From: Sanderia malayensis
Taxonomy: Eukaryota; Cnidaria; Scyphozoa; Semaeostomeae; Pelagiidae
Length of the DNA stretch: 64,000 nucleotides
Direction of reading: 5' to 3'
NCBI GenBank assembly: GCA_013076295.1
Contig: RQOL01000252.1
Coordinates: 1 to 64,000, forward strand
Shown here: one piece after another, positions 45,681 to 58,300 of the stretch
Numbering within the stretch: position 1 is the first letter of the stretch
How the letters are laid out: each line of letters starts with the position of its first letter
Translations under genes and position numbers: made by a program
The notes under the pieces: model-generated
Seen by the model: the letters and a program-made list of their open reading frames with translations, nothing else
Told to the model about the DNA's origin: nothing
The model's database searches: none

Positions 45681-46784
45681 GAATAACGAGGAAAGATAAT
45701 GTTATAGAGGTGCTTTTAGATTTGATACGTTTGGCTGGATAAATTGTTCTGCATGAGGCGGTGTGGTAGTTAAATTAATGGCATATGTATTTTTACAAGT
45801 TACTGGCTGATTTATGTATCTATTTTATTGTGCCTATGGATTGTTTTGCTATCAAGTGTTTGCACGCGAATCAAAATAAATAAATATAAATAAAAGTAAC
45901 ACTGTCATGTCAGGTTGTTACCAGAGTAGCAGCACCTAGTATCGTGTGTGTAAAGGGCATCACAATATGCACAAAGGGAAGGAAGGTGCTTCATAACCAG
46001 CAATTTTCCGTTCTTTTTTTCATGAGTACGTCACAATGATATCTTGTTATGTCATATCAGCAGAAATGCTCCACCGTATTTCCTGTACACCGCCGCAACA
46101 AACAAAATGCGAAAACCGAAAAATAGAAACAAAACAATGCAATGCGAACGCATTTTGATGGCAACAACGAATGCGCATAGAAACGAATAAAAATGGCCGC
46201 CGGTGTTTGCTTATTTGTTTACGATTGAGTTCAAGAAAACAAGTATTGTGAAAAATAGTAGTGTACTACTGTCTGCTATAAGATATCGATTTTCATCGTG
46301 TACACCATTTGCACTTTTCATCTGAACACGTCATTTGCTGGATTAAATCTAATTATGACAGCTTTGGCCTTACAATAGGCCGACCCGAATTTATACTTCT
46401 TTTCTTCTAGATGAGATGGTAAAATGGCTCAATGATCTAGATTATAGAGAAGAGTTAGTCTTTAAGGGCTAAACGTTACTATTTTTATATCAGTGTACGC
46501 GCCTGAGAGCTTTTTACTTTGTTCAAGGTCGGAATTAAGCTGAGAACTTGCATTGTTGTATTGGTAAGTTATAAATTGAATGTCTATTAGTTCAAGTAGT
46601 TTTTATATTACAACAGAGGCTTTTCCAAGGTTATTATTATGCTGCAGCTTCTATTATTATTTTATTGTAGGTTCTAAATTTCTTAATACTGGATATAAAT
46701 ACCCGTAGCTGAAAGGTCAGAAAAGATTTTGTAGATTTACTTTGTTGGTAAGCTTTGAGAAGCTTAATATGTGACTGGCAGGCT
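45681..46784. other. ETFB 3' end and USP2-like 5' region
   Basis: Holds the ETFB poly(A) signal (AATAAA, 45,875-45,880). About 46,190-46,260 (ATGGCCGCCGG and surroundings) is less AT-rich and may be the promoter or a 5' noncoding exon of the protease gene. A splice acceptor (GACTGGCAG) ends at 46,781, just before its ATG. Confidence 0.4.
45875..45880 (+). terminator. ETFB poly(A) signal
   Basis: AATAAA about 195 nt after the stop codon, followed by further AATAAA-like repeats. Confidence 0.55.
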
Positions 46785-49700
46785 ATGTCACTCAGGATTC
46801 CCAATAATGTAACCAGGCCAAATAATTTGTATCACAACGAATACAACGCCAAAAGCCCACTGTCATCTGCTACTTTGTTGATGAGATCTGACTTCAGTCA
46901 ATCTAAGGACAGAAATTACAATACATTGAGCTCTAACTATGGAAAGAGTATAGCACTGGACAAGCATAGTACATCATTATCATCAACCATGGGAATCGGA
47001 GCATCTACCCGGCACCACCAACCACAAGACAAGGAAACAACTGGAATGCATTTTCGTAGTAGAGGCTCTTCATTGTCTGAAGGTGCACTGAATAGTTCAA
47101 GAAATTTCAGATATGGACAACAATCTTTCAGTAATAGCTCACCACAGATACCACGACCATTGCCACATGGGCCTGGACCATTATTGCCAAAGAATAGCAC
47201 CCTTAAGATTAATAGGAGGAAGACAGAGATGAAAACAACACCTGTAAAAGGTCCAATGAAAGCAAGTCACGACTTTGCACAGAATACCACTCCTAGTCCA
47301 GTGAGGCAACACAAGTCTCCCCTACCATTGAAAGCACTGGGTAGGGAAAAGTCCAGATCAATGAACGATGTACGAGCAGTTGAGAATGGACAGGATCAAA
47401 AGCCATCTGCAAATAGGATGCTCACAGATGTGGACTTAAAAAAGGCAAAAAAGTCTTTTAAAATATCCAGATCTCCATCATGTGATAATCTGAATAATAC
47501 CAGACAATTGCCTGATGAGAGAGCACTTCTCGATAAATTGAGTAAGCTTAGTACGGACTCATCACAGAATAGGCGCACTGTTACTGGTACGTTTAACAGG
47601 CATGGACAAAAGGGAGTCAATGTTCAGCACAGTGACAAATTAAAGGTTGAAATTCCCATCTCAACAACATGCAAGGTAGTATCCATGAAGAACAAACTGA
47701 ATATTGCCAAGGATGATGTGCTAAGGAAAGAGAAACTTCCTATTAGTCAAGATAACAAGCGTCAACAAAGTTCTCAGGGCAATACCCCAATAGTTTGTAA
47801 GGAACCTGCTTCAACATCACGATCAAGAAAGCTATCTGACTCTGCATATGAATCAAACAGTGCTACCAGCAGCGAATCAAGCAGTTCTTCACCTGGTATC
47901 ACCAGGCATGAGGTAATTCATATCAATATTTTCTATTCCTGATAATGACACTAGCTTATGCTATTGTTAATTATGCGAAATTAGCATGTTGGAATTCTGG
48001 CATATAAGTAACTTTTGAAGCAGCCACAATTATTTCATTAGCTCAGGATTTTATAAACGGGAGAGTAACTTGCATCACAGAGCAATGCCAAATATTAGAT
48101 GCTTATTTCCTTATACCAAGCAGTTTACACTAAGATGGAGCTGGTTGTGTTACTTGGTATATCTATGGAACTTGGTTTTCAACATCCACTGTATCTGATA
48201 GTGATGTTAGGTTTAAGGAAATAGCACACAGTGCTGGTATATGTGGGTATTGCATCATTAGTGTTATAGATGTTGTTATTGTTGCTGTAGTGTTATGATG
48301 ATGATTTTTTTTATTCTGTTTTATAGTCATCATTACAGTCAAGTGGACTGCCTTCTGGATACCATGGAGATGGTCTTGTTGGCCTTAGAAATCTTGGCAA
48401 TACGGTAACACCAATTTATTTTTTGCATTTATTTTAATGAACGAGCTAATTTCATTAAATATAGTAAACACATGCTGATGTCTGAAACGTGTTGTTTGCT
48501 TATTGCAGCTCAGTAACGGAATTATTATCTTTTCAACATTGAGACATATGCAACATTTAACAAATCTGTTTTAAGAATTGCCAAATTGCATGTTAATAAA
48601 AGCGGGCATTAGAATTGAAATCACAATTCCAATATTGCAATATTTTGCAACTTGGACATTCTTCAACAAGCTGCATAACATGGCATTGTAAATTAATATC
48701 TATGTATGCAGATGACTGTAGACAGCACTTCAGCACTGTGGGATCATTTTAACGCAGTGTTTTTTTTGCTTTTTTCTTTTAGTGTTTCATGAACTCTATT
48801 ATACAGTGCCTTAGAAATACAAGGAGACTTCGACAGATATTTTGTAGAGACTATTTTATAGAGGATCTTAACGAGACGACAGCACCAATGAAAGGCAGGC
48901 TGGCAAAAGGTAATTGTGTTTATCACACTAACGCCCATCTTTTGTTATGATTTATTATGCGAAGCTTTGTTTGGTTAATGTTCGTAGTTGTGTCTTTATG
49001 TTAACGTGTGTCGAAACACCGAAGGGAATAATTTATTTCTGCTAACGACGAGTTTTGGTTTTGGATCAAATTCGAAGCATGTACAATGGCCTTGCCTTCA
49101 GTGGCGTAGTTAGAGGGGGGTCAGGGGGCGAAAAACCCCCCTGTAGAGCTAAATTGCCGTTTTGTCGGAAAATTGCTGATCTTGTCGGAAAATAAATATC
49201 TTCTGTTTACGTTCAGTTCTAGCTAGTTTCCCTATCTTACATTCATAGTTTTGAAGAAAAAAAATGCTTATGAAATTTTTGTCGGAAAATGTGAATTTCT
49301 CGCCCAACCTATAAAATTTCCCATCTACGTCATTGCCTTGAAGGCAAGAAACATCAGACGAAAGGGATGTTTGAAAATTACGAAACATTAAGATTAATGA
49401 TTGGATTATACGGGTTTGAGTTCGCTTGTTCTATTCCGAGTCCAACTTGGATGGCTTTCTCTGGGGTTTGACTAAATTTGCTTTCGCCTGCTATTATTAC
49501 CGTGAATAACTTATCACCAATTTTTCTACAGCTTTTTCATCTGTTGTCAAAGAGATGTGGATGACAAATAAAACAGGCCACATAGTTTCTCCCAATAATC
49601 TGAAATCACAGGTTCAAAGATATGCACCTAGATTCACTGGATTCAGGTAAACTTTAGATTAGTATTGAATATTATTCTGTCTTCAACCAATGCCGTGAAT

Positions 49701-52700
49701 TCCTGGCTTCCGTTAGCCTTTTAGAGTCTTTTGTTATAGCCGGTAACACCAGCGCATAGTTCCATAAACAAACTAAAGTCAGTGAATTCTTTTTTAAGAA
49801 TGGAAACTTTACAGTTTCTGGATTATTTTCTTATGAACTTTCTCATAAGAAATACGTGTATCTGTTATAAACTAGTATGGTACTGAGGTTTTCTGCATAA
49901 AGTTATCTACCAGCAATGAAGACCAGACCTCATAGTTCAAAGGTAGCTCTTTATACCTAATGCACGGCATCATTTATGCCCTTATTGCAATTTTCGCAGT
50001 CAACAGGATTCACAAGAGTTTCTGCGGTTTTTATTGGAAGGACTACATGATGACCTGAACATAATCCGCCAGAAGGCCAAATACGAATACGAGTGTGACA
50101 GTAAACTCGGGTATGTTTTCAGCCATGTACTTGGATTATACATTGTCTTTTCGCTGTTGTTCTTGTTTGCTTTCTTGCTCGCTCTATCCAGTGGCGCACG
50201 AGCATGGTTTTTTGCCATTGAGGACTTTTTTGCCTGTAAAAAAGTCGTCAATCGCTTTTGTTCCCTCTTGTTTTGCTCTGAAGTTCCCTCTCCCGCCCTC
50301 GTTTCTTCAGGGCTTTTGCTGCATGGATTGTGAAGATTGTACTGTTGGGGGTGGGTGGAAGAGGGATGTATGAACCTGTGCTAGAGTGATTGCTTTTCCG
50401 CAAGTTTAATTGGTTTCTGTCATCTCTATTGAATGGCTATTAATTTAGTTGCCTTTCCCTCTTTTTAGTGATGCAGAACAGGCCAAGCGTGCATGGCAAT
50501 GGTATGCAAAACGAGAGAAAAGTGTCATCAGTGGTAAGTGATGAATCTCACAACTATTTTAACTCTTTCTTTGCTTTTCATTACTATTATTGTTAATCTA
50601 TCATCGTTTCATCGAATGGTCTACTTAAGGTCTTTAATTTCTTAGTCTTTTGCTTATTTAAGTTTTTCTCCCTTTGCTTTCTATATTCTTTACTTTTTAT
50701 ATGAGTACCCAGAATTTCTGGGGGTAAGGGTTTATAGCTACCAACTGGACCCACATTGATAACAGCTATCATAGTTGATGTGGCTATCCAGTATAAATAT
50801 TCGTATACTTACTTACTTACTTACTTGTTTTACTGCAATGCTTCTATCTAAATTAATTTTTTCATTGGCTTATTTATAACATATTTTCTTTAACAGACCT
50901 TTTCGTTGGGCAGTTGAAAAGTACCCTGACTTGTGCAGAGTGCGATTATCGTTCATTGACATTTGATCCTTTCTGGGATCTTTCTTTACCTATACCCTCA
51001 GTAAGTGACAATATTTTCATCTATCATCGATATCCTCAGATTGCGTATCTTTGAGTGCATGTATAGTATTTTCCTGCTCACTGCTTTTATTGCATGTGAT
51101 TGGCAATGCGTTATTTTTGTTCTAATAGTTTGCATTGTCTCGCATTTCAGCGCTCTAGAACATCTCTAGTGTCTGGAAAGGTTTCATTGTACGACTGTTT
51201 CAAGAAATTCACTCAAGAAGAGATTTTAGATGGAGACGAAAAACCCGTGAGTATATGTTGCATTTGGCACCTTGAATATCAATGTGCTCCTGCAATAGAA
51301 TTTTATACTCTATTCTATAATGCACTTTTCTGTATTGCATTCATTGTGACAGCAACTCTTGTATATAACTGATATGCTCTCCTTTATTATTCCACATTAT
51401 ACTTTTCTATATTACGTTGCAATACACTCTCCTTATCATACTATGCTATACTATACTATACTATACTATACTATGCTACAATAGGGGACAAAAGTCGTGG
51501 GACACCCAGGATTTTAGCAAGTTTTACACGCATACTTCACCCCAACATTGTTTTGGGGGAGTGGGGGGTCGCATTCTGCTCACAGAGAACAAAGTGTGCA
51601 GAAGCACATCATTATGGGATGAAATTTTCAGGTCTCCCATGGACTTTTGTCCCCTATTGTATGCTATGCTATACTATGCTACACTATGCTATACTATGCT
51701 ATACTATTCTATGCTATGCTATACTATGCTATACTGCACTATGCTATACTATGCTATACTATTCTATGCTATGCTATACTATGCTATACTGCACTGGGCT
51801 GTATTATGGTGCTTATTTTTGTACTTTATTGCTTGATTTACAGACATGCGAGAGGTGCAAGAAACGTCAGAAGTGTTTCAAACGCTTTACCATTGAAAGA
51901 TTTCCTCAAATTCTCGTTATTCGTATCTTTTTCCATTTAAATCCGCTATTTCTGATCATTCAAAGATTTATGTTTGCAACTTAGCAAATTTTTTGTGCGT
52001 TTTTACGCTTTTGTGTGTGTATTTCCCTGACCTTGTTTTGAAGATCTAAAGCGCTTCTCTGGCTTTCGATATCGCACAAAGCTGGATACCCTTGTAGATT
52101 TTCCGCTGCAACTGAATCTTGCAAGTTATTCTGCGCACAATTCTGGTAAGTGTTTTGGACACCCAGCAGAATGTGTTTCACTTGATTTTTTAGATAATTA
52201 AAAAACTTTACAACCCTACAGCTCCTATTATCATTATGAACCCCGCATTGACCTTCTCGTGAGATGACGAGCTTCAATCTTTTTATTAGCGTGTTGCACA
52301 ATTATCCGACAATAAACAAGCTTTCACATTAAAATAAATTGTATGGAGAAACATGAATATTCCCAATGCTTTCATGTAATCATGAACATTGTTATGTTTC
52401 ATGGGTCATTGCCCAATCGATTTTACTGTGAACCTTAATGAGATTGCCCCAGAAGCGTCTTAAGCAATTTCCTTCTTGTTCTAGTAAAAAAGTCAGAGGC
52501 TTTGTATCATTTATATGGCGTATCTAATCATTCTGGTGGAACGTACAGTGGGCATTACACAGCTCATTGCAAACACCCTGATACTAATGAGTGGATATAC
52601 TATAGTGATACGAGGTGGGTAATTGTGCTGACTCAATTATCCTTGTCATTCCACAACAGTCCATTCAACTTCACTGCATTTCATGGTCCATCTTGAATTT

Positions 52701-53206
52701 TTCACTATGCCCCACATTGATTTTCATTAAATTTCCTTGTTCCCCCGAAGCCTTCTTTGTCAGACATTCGTACTGCCAAACCCAGCTTATTGCTTGACCC
52801 TTTGCGCTTACTGTTGTATTGTACAACTATATAGTGAACCCTAGTACCCATACTAGTGTACGCCATGTTGTATGCTTTGATCTTGGAGAGTCGTGTGTTC
52901 GTCATCATGAGATATAGTGAATAGCCTCTCTCTGGAGTAAATTATAACACAGGAATGCAACAATTCTATTCAGCGTGCATATTTCTTATTGAGACATTTG
53001 AGTAGACCAGACTGAAAGAATTACATGTCCTAGAATCTAGTTTGATGTTTTTGCCACGCTGAGTTTGATTAGGATGGTGTTGTTATCGTGTCTTGAAGCG
53101 TATTTTTTCATGTTTCAGTGTCATGAAGTTGTCCCCAGGAAGAGTCGTGAGTGAAGAAGGCTACGTGTTGTTCTACGAGCTTTCCAATCAAATGTCTTAT
53201 TTATAG
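46785..53206 (+). CDS. USP2: Ubiquitin-specific protease, USP2-like
   Basis: Twelve coding exons: 46,785-47,912, 48,327-48,404, 48,783-48,909, 49,532-49,646, 50,000-50,110, 50,469-50,533, 50,897-51,000, 51,151-51,246, 51,844-51,922, 52,044-52,145, 52,485-52,614, 53,119-53,206. They sum to 2,223 nt, an exact frame of 740 residues plus stop. The first 376 residues are disordered, basic and Ser-rich, with no domain. The catalytic domain has [13 protein letters not shown] (active Cys), [17 protein letters not shown], zinc-binding CAEC and CERC pairs, [21 protein letters not shown] (active His) and YYSDTR (active-site acid). It ends VLFYELSNQ. The enzyme removes ubiquitin from proteins; USP2 relatives act on cell-cycle and clock regulators. 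Introns carry two small transposons. The start chosen is the first ATG after the acceptor at 46,781. Possible poly(A) signal at 53,930. Confidence 0.93.
49099..49335. mobile_element. Small hAT-like MITE in USP2 intron 3
   Basis: Ends CAGTGGCGTAG and CTACGTCATTG, with CCTT on both sides. 237 bp, no coding capacity. Confidence 0.55.
51420..51800. repeat. ACTATGCTAT pentanucleotide microsatellite in USP2 intron 8
   Basis: Long runs of CTATA/CTATG repeats on both sides of the MITE at 51,479-51,659. Frames through them translate as Cys-Tyr-Thr-Met-Leu repeats and are artefacts. Confidence 0.85.
51479..51659. mobile_element. Tc1/mariner-type MITE, copy 2
   Basis: 181 bp; same TIRs as 3232-3510 with intact TA duplication (51,477-51,478, 51,660-51,661). 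It inserted into the pentanucleotide microsatellite. Confidence 0.85.
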
Positions 53207-55328
53207 CAGAATGTTTCACAATTTGTAAATAGCGACATCCTACTTCACTGCCAACTCAGAGTCAGGGTTGCTGCGAGTGGAGCATTCTCAATAGTATCAT
53301 CTCAAAAACGAAATATTGTCCTTAAATCTTCTTCATACGATAGTACAAAGTACAGAATAGCTTGGTTACATCTACCTTGTATCTTACTAATAGGCTTCTT
53401 ATATTGCGAGGCTGTAATCATGTGGCAAAAAATATTTCTACTTGTAAAAATTTGGAATCAAATGTACCTTTTGGGACGATTTGTTAAAATTGGAGCAAAC
53501 TTACTGCACCCACCCCCTCGAAATATCTGTTGTATGATATGTTGCTATTGTGAAATTTAAATTTTGCAGGTGCGAAAATTTGGCGTGCATAATTTTGCAA
53601 AAATTTCAGTCATTCTTTTTTTTTGAATTTTGCACCTTAGTTGATATTAGCTATCTTTCTCTTTTTTGTTCAATATTGTAAACTTTATTTGTGCTGTTTC
53701 ATTTATTGGAACGAATACTGCCGTTTGTAATTATTTAACGAAAAGACTAGGGGATACCAAGAGAGATAGTTATAAGTTAAGTCGAATTTTGATGAAATTT
53801 TATAAGTTTAAAAAGAAAGTTTACCAATTAGCTTTAAAGAAGCTATTCTCTATTACTACATTAATGAAACTGTTTTGGATACTAGCCAAAAATTCTGCAA
53901 GTTGGCCAGATAACCTTGTAATAAAGAGCAACTATGTGTGCGTTCTTAAGATTTATCTTATAGTGTTTTGCTTTTAATATGCTACATAATTTATATTGAA
54001 GTAGAGCGAATTTATTTGATAATATGGGGGACAATATGAGCAAGACTAAATATGATGCTGGTTGTTGTTTATTTTGGTTTGTAGAAAGCAGTTTTTATTA
54101 CGATACTCCGAATTGGTTATCCCTGCATACAACATTACTTTTCAATTGTAGAATATATTCCATTGCGCCCAAAAAGGCGTGGTTGGGCATGGTCTCTATA
54201 CGCTTTCATTCCTGCAGAGTGGAAGTTAGAAGAGGAGGGAGGGATAAGGAATGGGGAGGGGCAATGCGCATGTATTGTAACGCATCGCTCTTTTTTGCGT
54301 CGATGTCGAAGACAGAACAGAAAATTATCGACGAGAAGTTTCAAATCAAATCAAATCAAACTGATTTGCACCAACCTCAAAGCAAGCTGCGTTGACAGTG
54401 AGTATTTTAATTTGTGAAATTTTATGTTGCTTGCACTACAATTAATCTACGTAATTTGTAAAGTAATAGAGCATCTGTAACACCTTGAAAAAGCTTTCGA
54501 ATTTGGGCCTGTTTGAAAACCCGACAAAAACAAAGGTCCGCACTTTGCACGTGTTTTGTTTTGCCACTGTTATTAATGACACTGTCCATACAAAATGTAA
54601 CTTTGGTGTGCAGGTTTAGCAACGTGCTCAAGAAAGGCTCACACCAATAAGTAAGCAATAGGATATGTCGATACACTAGGTAATATATTCATAAAACTTT
54701 GCAGAACTATAAACTTTCTTGTGCATATTGACATTCAGCATTAATTGATTTAATTTGTCGTCTTGGTATTGGTGTAAAAGTTATAAAGTTAACTTGTTGT
54801 TTCTTGTTCATAAAATTATGCATCTATATGATTAAGATATAATTATAGCCCAAATATATAATATTCTAAAAACTTCAAGTAAAGTGTTATAAATATCATA
54901 ATATATTGTATTTCTAAAGACTTTAAGTAAAGTGTTATAAACAATGTTTTACTTGGTTATGAAAGTCCATCCATTTCATTATATTATAATTCATTCCACA
55001 ATTAAGTCTTGTTCTTAATATTCATGGAATTTCATATAAATTATTTTCAAGCAGCTCTATAACTTTTGACAAAAACCTTGGGATACCAAGAAACAATTCT
55101 TCATGTTGATTGTTTATGAAACTGAGGGTAATTTTCAACATGAGACAATTTAATAGAGGAGTTGTTTTATTTGGTGCAATGCTTATCATTATATGAAAGT
55201 TTTATTTAGCGTGATCTCTTATTACATGTGTAGTCTATTAACAATGCTTTCGTTTGAAAAAGAACTCAGCTATAACAAATTTTAAAATCTTTGACGACCT
55301 GTGAGCAATGGAAGTAAAATGCACTTCC
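53207..55328. other. Convergent intergenic region between USP2-like and Ig/TSP1 genes
   Basis: No convincing gene. It holds the 3' UTRs of two converging genes, a possible poly(A) signal at 53,930 and a short AAATC repeat near 54,345-54,362. A frame at 53,666-53,977 has no recognisable domain and lies in the likely protease 3' UTR. Confidence 0.45.
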
Positions 55329-58300
55329 TTACAAATGAGTGTAGGCAGTATCATAAAATGACAGATTGGACTGGCCATTCCGTGTGCCATTCTGTGAATC
55401 TGTTGATGTGATGTCACTAGTAGCATCAGGTTGATCAAAGATATTTGGATCTGTAGAAGATGAATTGTTTTCTTCATTTCCAAACTGCATTTCAACTTCA
55501 ATTGTGTCAAACTGCCTTGATGATGAAACATTCGCCTCAGACATTGGGAAGGCATCATTTTCTTCCGGGCAATAGGCAGAGTTGAGAATTCCAAAATTCC
55601 CATCAGGTAGATAAATATTTCTTCCAATTGGCATGCTTCTTACAGATGGAGGCTTTGATAAGTTGTTATTCAAGGGAACTATGAATTCCTTCTCTTCTTT
55701 TCTAAATGTTGAACAAAGAAACACCAAGTAAATTGTTTTGCTTGGACGATAAAGTTTGGGTTTACAAAACAGTGCACGATATGACTATTAAAGCTGTTAA
55801 AAGGGCTGGTAAGAATTTTCCCTTAGAAAGCATTAAAAATGTGCTATTACTGACATGGGGAAAGAGTTAAGAAGTTTTGAGTACTGGGCTGAATAAAACG
55901 TTTTTATCAAGGAAAACGTGTATAGATTTTCATACCGAAGCTAATGAGGACAAATTCAGGATAATGACTAGCATCCATCTTACCTGCAACCTCTCGTATT
56001 AGATAGCCACACAAATAAGACAATGCATAACAGCAACAAAACTGGAATCAGTACATATAAAACAATGGCCCAGGTATCTGTGAGAGAAACATGAATATCA
56101 ACGAGTCTCACTATATTCTACTATTTGTATCAAGTAAATAGATTAACAATAAACGCCCAGGTTGTCTTTTACAACTTCAAAGATGCGTGAGGGTGGGGGC
56201 TGTTATTAACTTTCAATTTGTTAGGGGTGTAATTAGATAAATGAGATATAATAAGGTCGATCATAATGTGGTATTGTGACAAGGTTGAAATAGATTGCAT
56301 TCAAGAATTGCAGTGGATTACACTGGAGTTTGATATATGGAGCCTCCCGCCCATTAAATATTGAAACGAACTTTTTGTGTCCCTTACCCTGCATTATAAT
56401 AGCACTTAGCCTTTGTTTAAACCCCCCCCCGCCACTCCAATGCAGTAAGTTGATTGTTTGATTTCATTTATGGTTCATTGTATAAGGATTCTAACATATA
56501 ATTACCTTGTTTTGCATTGCTGATATTATTGAATGTTCCCTGAATGCTGATGCATGACCCGTTGCATTCTCTTATCTCTTGCAGTGCTTCAGTGCATGGC
56601 TGAGCGTTACACGTGCGATGTCTCGTCTGATTTCCACTACCACAAGTTACATTGCAACTCGTCCACTGTGTCCAATCGCCGACTGGTTTTCCTAAAAAGA
56701 TTCCGATGCAAAAAGGTCAATGACAAAATTGACTATATGCTACAATAATCCCAGGTATACTACCGGGCATATATGAGACAATCACTTGTTCTCTTTGATC
56801 TTTAGTCAGCTCTATTTAATTACAACTATTCGAACTCTATCAACTAAATCAAACTTTATCAACTTTCTCTTCGAATTCCCTTCGAAAAATCGAATACCCT
56901 GTTTCTTCAAACGTTCCTGAGAAGCCAACCCTTGTAAAACAAATGTTGTACCCGCATTGTAAAACAAATATTGTACCCGCATTGTTACTGTATGCCTCGA
57001 GGAGGCCACTATTTTTAAAGAACTGGTTTACAATAGATAGTTTGTAAACTGTGTTGGCTTAGGAAAATGTGCCATTGTGTCCGAGGTGTCTATTGGGTGC
57101 GTTTTAATGGAAGGTCAACGAAATTATACTAGAAGCACGAAGCCCATTGAATTATAGTACCTGCTGATACTTACTGTATATGAAGACATCATATGTTTCT
57201 ATTGCTTCTGCTAACTTGTTCTTCACGTGACAATGATATCTTCCATCGTTACCCTCTTCGATATTTACTCTGAATGATGTTCCATTTGCAATGACGTCAT
57301 CTTGCACATTTTTCGTCCAGAATATACGAGGACGGGGAATGCCATGCCCGTCGCACGTGCAGTTTAGCACATTGGCATTGCCGCCAATTTTCTGGCACTT
57401 TGGCTTGAGGGTTATCACGGCTGGAACTGAAAAGGATTTTGTTTTATCATGCCATCAAACTATAACTGATTAAAAATACTACTTGAGATTAAACCTCAGC
57501 TTTGATCATATGCTCAGTTTGTGCCGAAGCCATGAAATAACAACACAGGTAATCAACGAAGCTATGAGAGCTGGGGGTATCTAAGGTAACCTTGACCATT
57601 TGTGTCATTAAACATTATGTTAGGATTAGACCCTAGGGCCATGTGGCAGTGCAGAAAGTTGTATCTACAATCAATCGCAAATTTCTAATCGAGAAAAGCA
57701 CAATTTCTTCAGCATGGGTTTTTCTTTTTATTTTGATTCTTATGTGTCTGTTGTGAGATCGTTTTGGCAATGAGCGGAATTATCATTTCAGTGGAGCCGT
57801 TTAGAAGATGGTATGAAGATGTTAACTGGAGGATAGATTTTATAAAGAGAACCCTTCAATTCAGTCGACTTGTTCCTCATTCCCATTCTGACCGTTTATT
57901 AATGATGACAACAGAAGCTTATCAGGTCATTATTGCTCACTAACGTTCATCTAAATTCCCTGGAGAACTCGCTCTTGAGCATTCAAGATGCACTGCGGAG
58001 AATGGTTGCTGCTCGGCCGACAATAATATGGTACAAATAACATAAGCCCAGACATGTTTCCTGCTCTGAGCAACAGGGAGGCCAGGCAGCCGTTGCCTTC
58101 TTCAGGGTCTACAATTCTGCCTCACCCGTATCAGCAGCAAGCGCAATTCGTAGTTCATCAATTTTGGATGGAAACTCTGGCAGGTTTCCTTGTTACGTTC
58201 TTTGAAGTTTGGATTGAGGCCTGGATCATCTTTAACGCTGTGGTCATTCAAAATTCACCCTGCAAATTACCATCAATGCGTTCATATTTTCGGGCTAAAA

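Noticed and set aside
46937..47620. Minus-strand frames opposite the first USP2-like exon
   Set aside because: Antisense shadows of a 1,128-nt coding exon that joins in phase to the protease domain.
51417..51984. Open frames rich in Cys-Tyr-Thr-Met-Leu
   Set aside because: Translation of a pentanucleotide microsatellite in a USP2-like intron; only 51,844-51,922 is a true exon.
53666..53977. 103-codon frame after the USP2-like gene
   Set aside because: No domain, hydrophobic AT-driven composition, lies in the probable 3' UTR.
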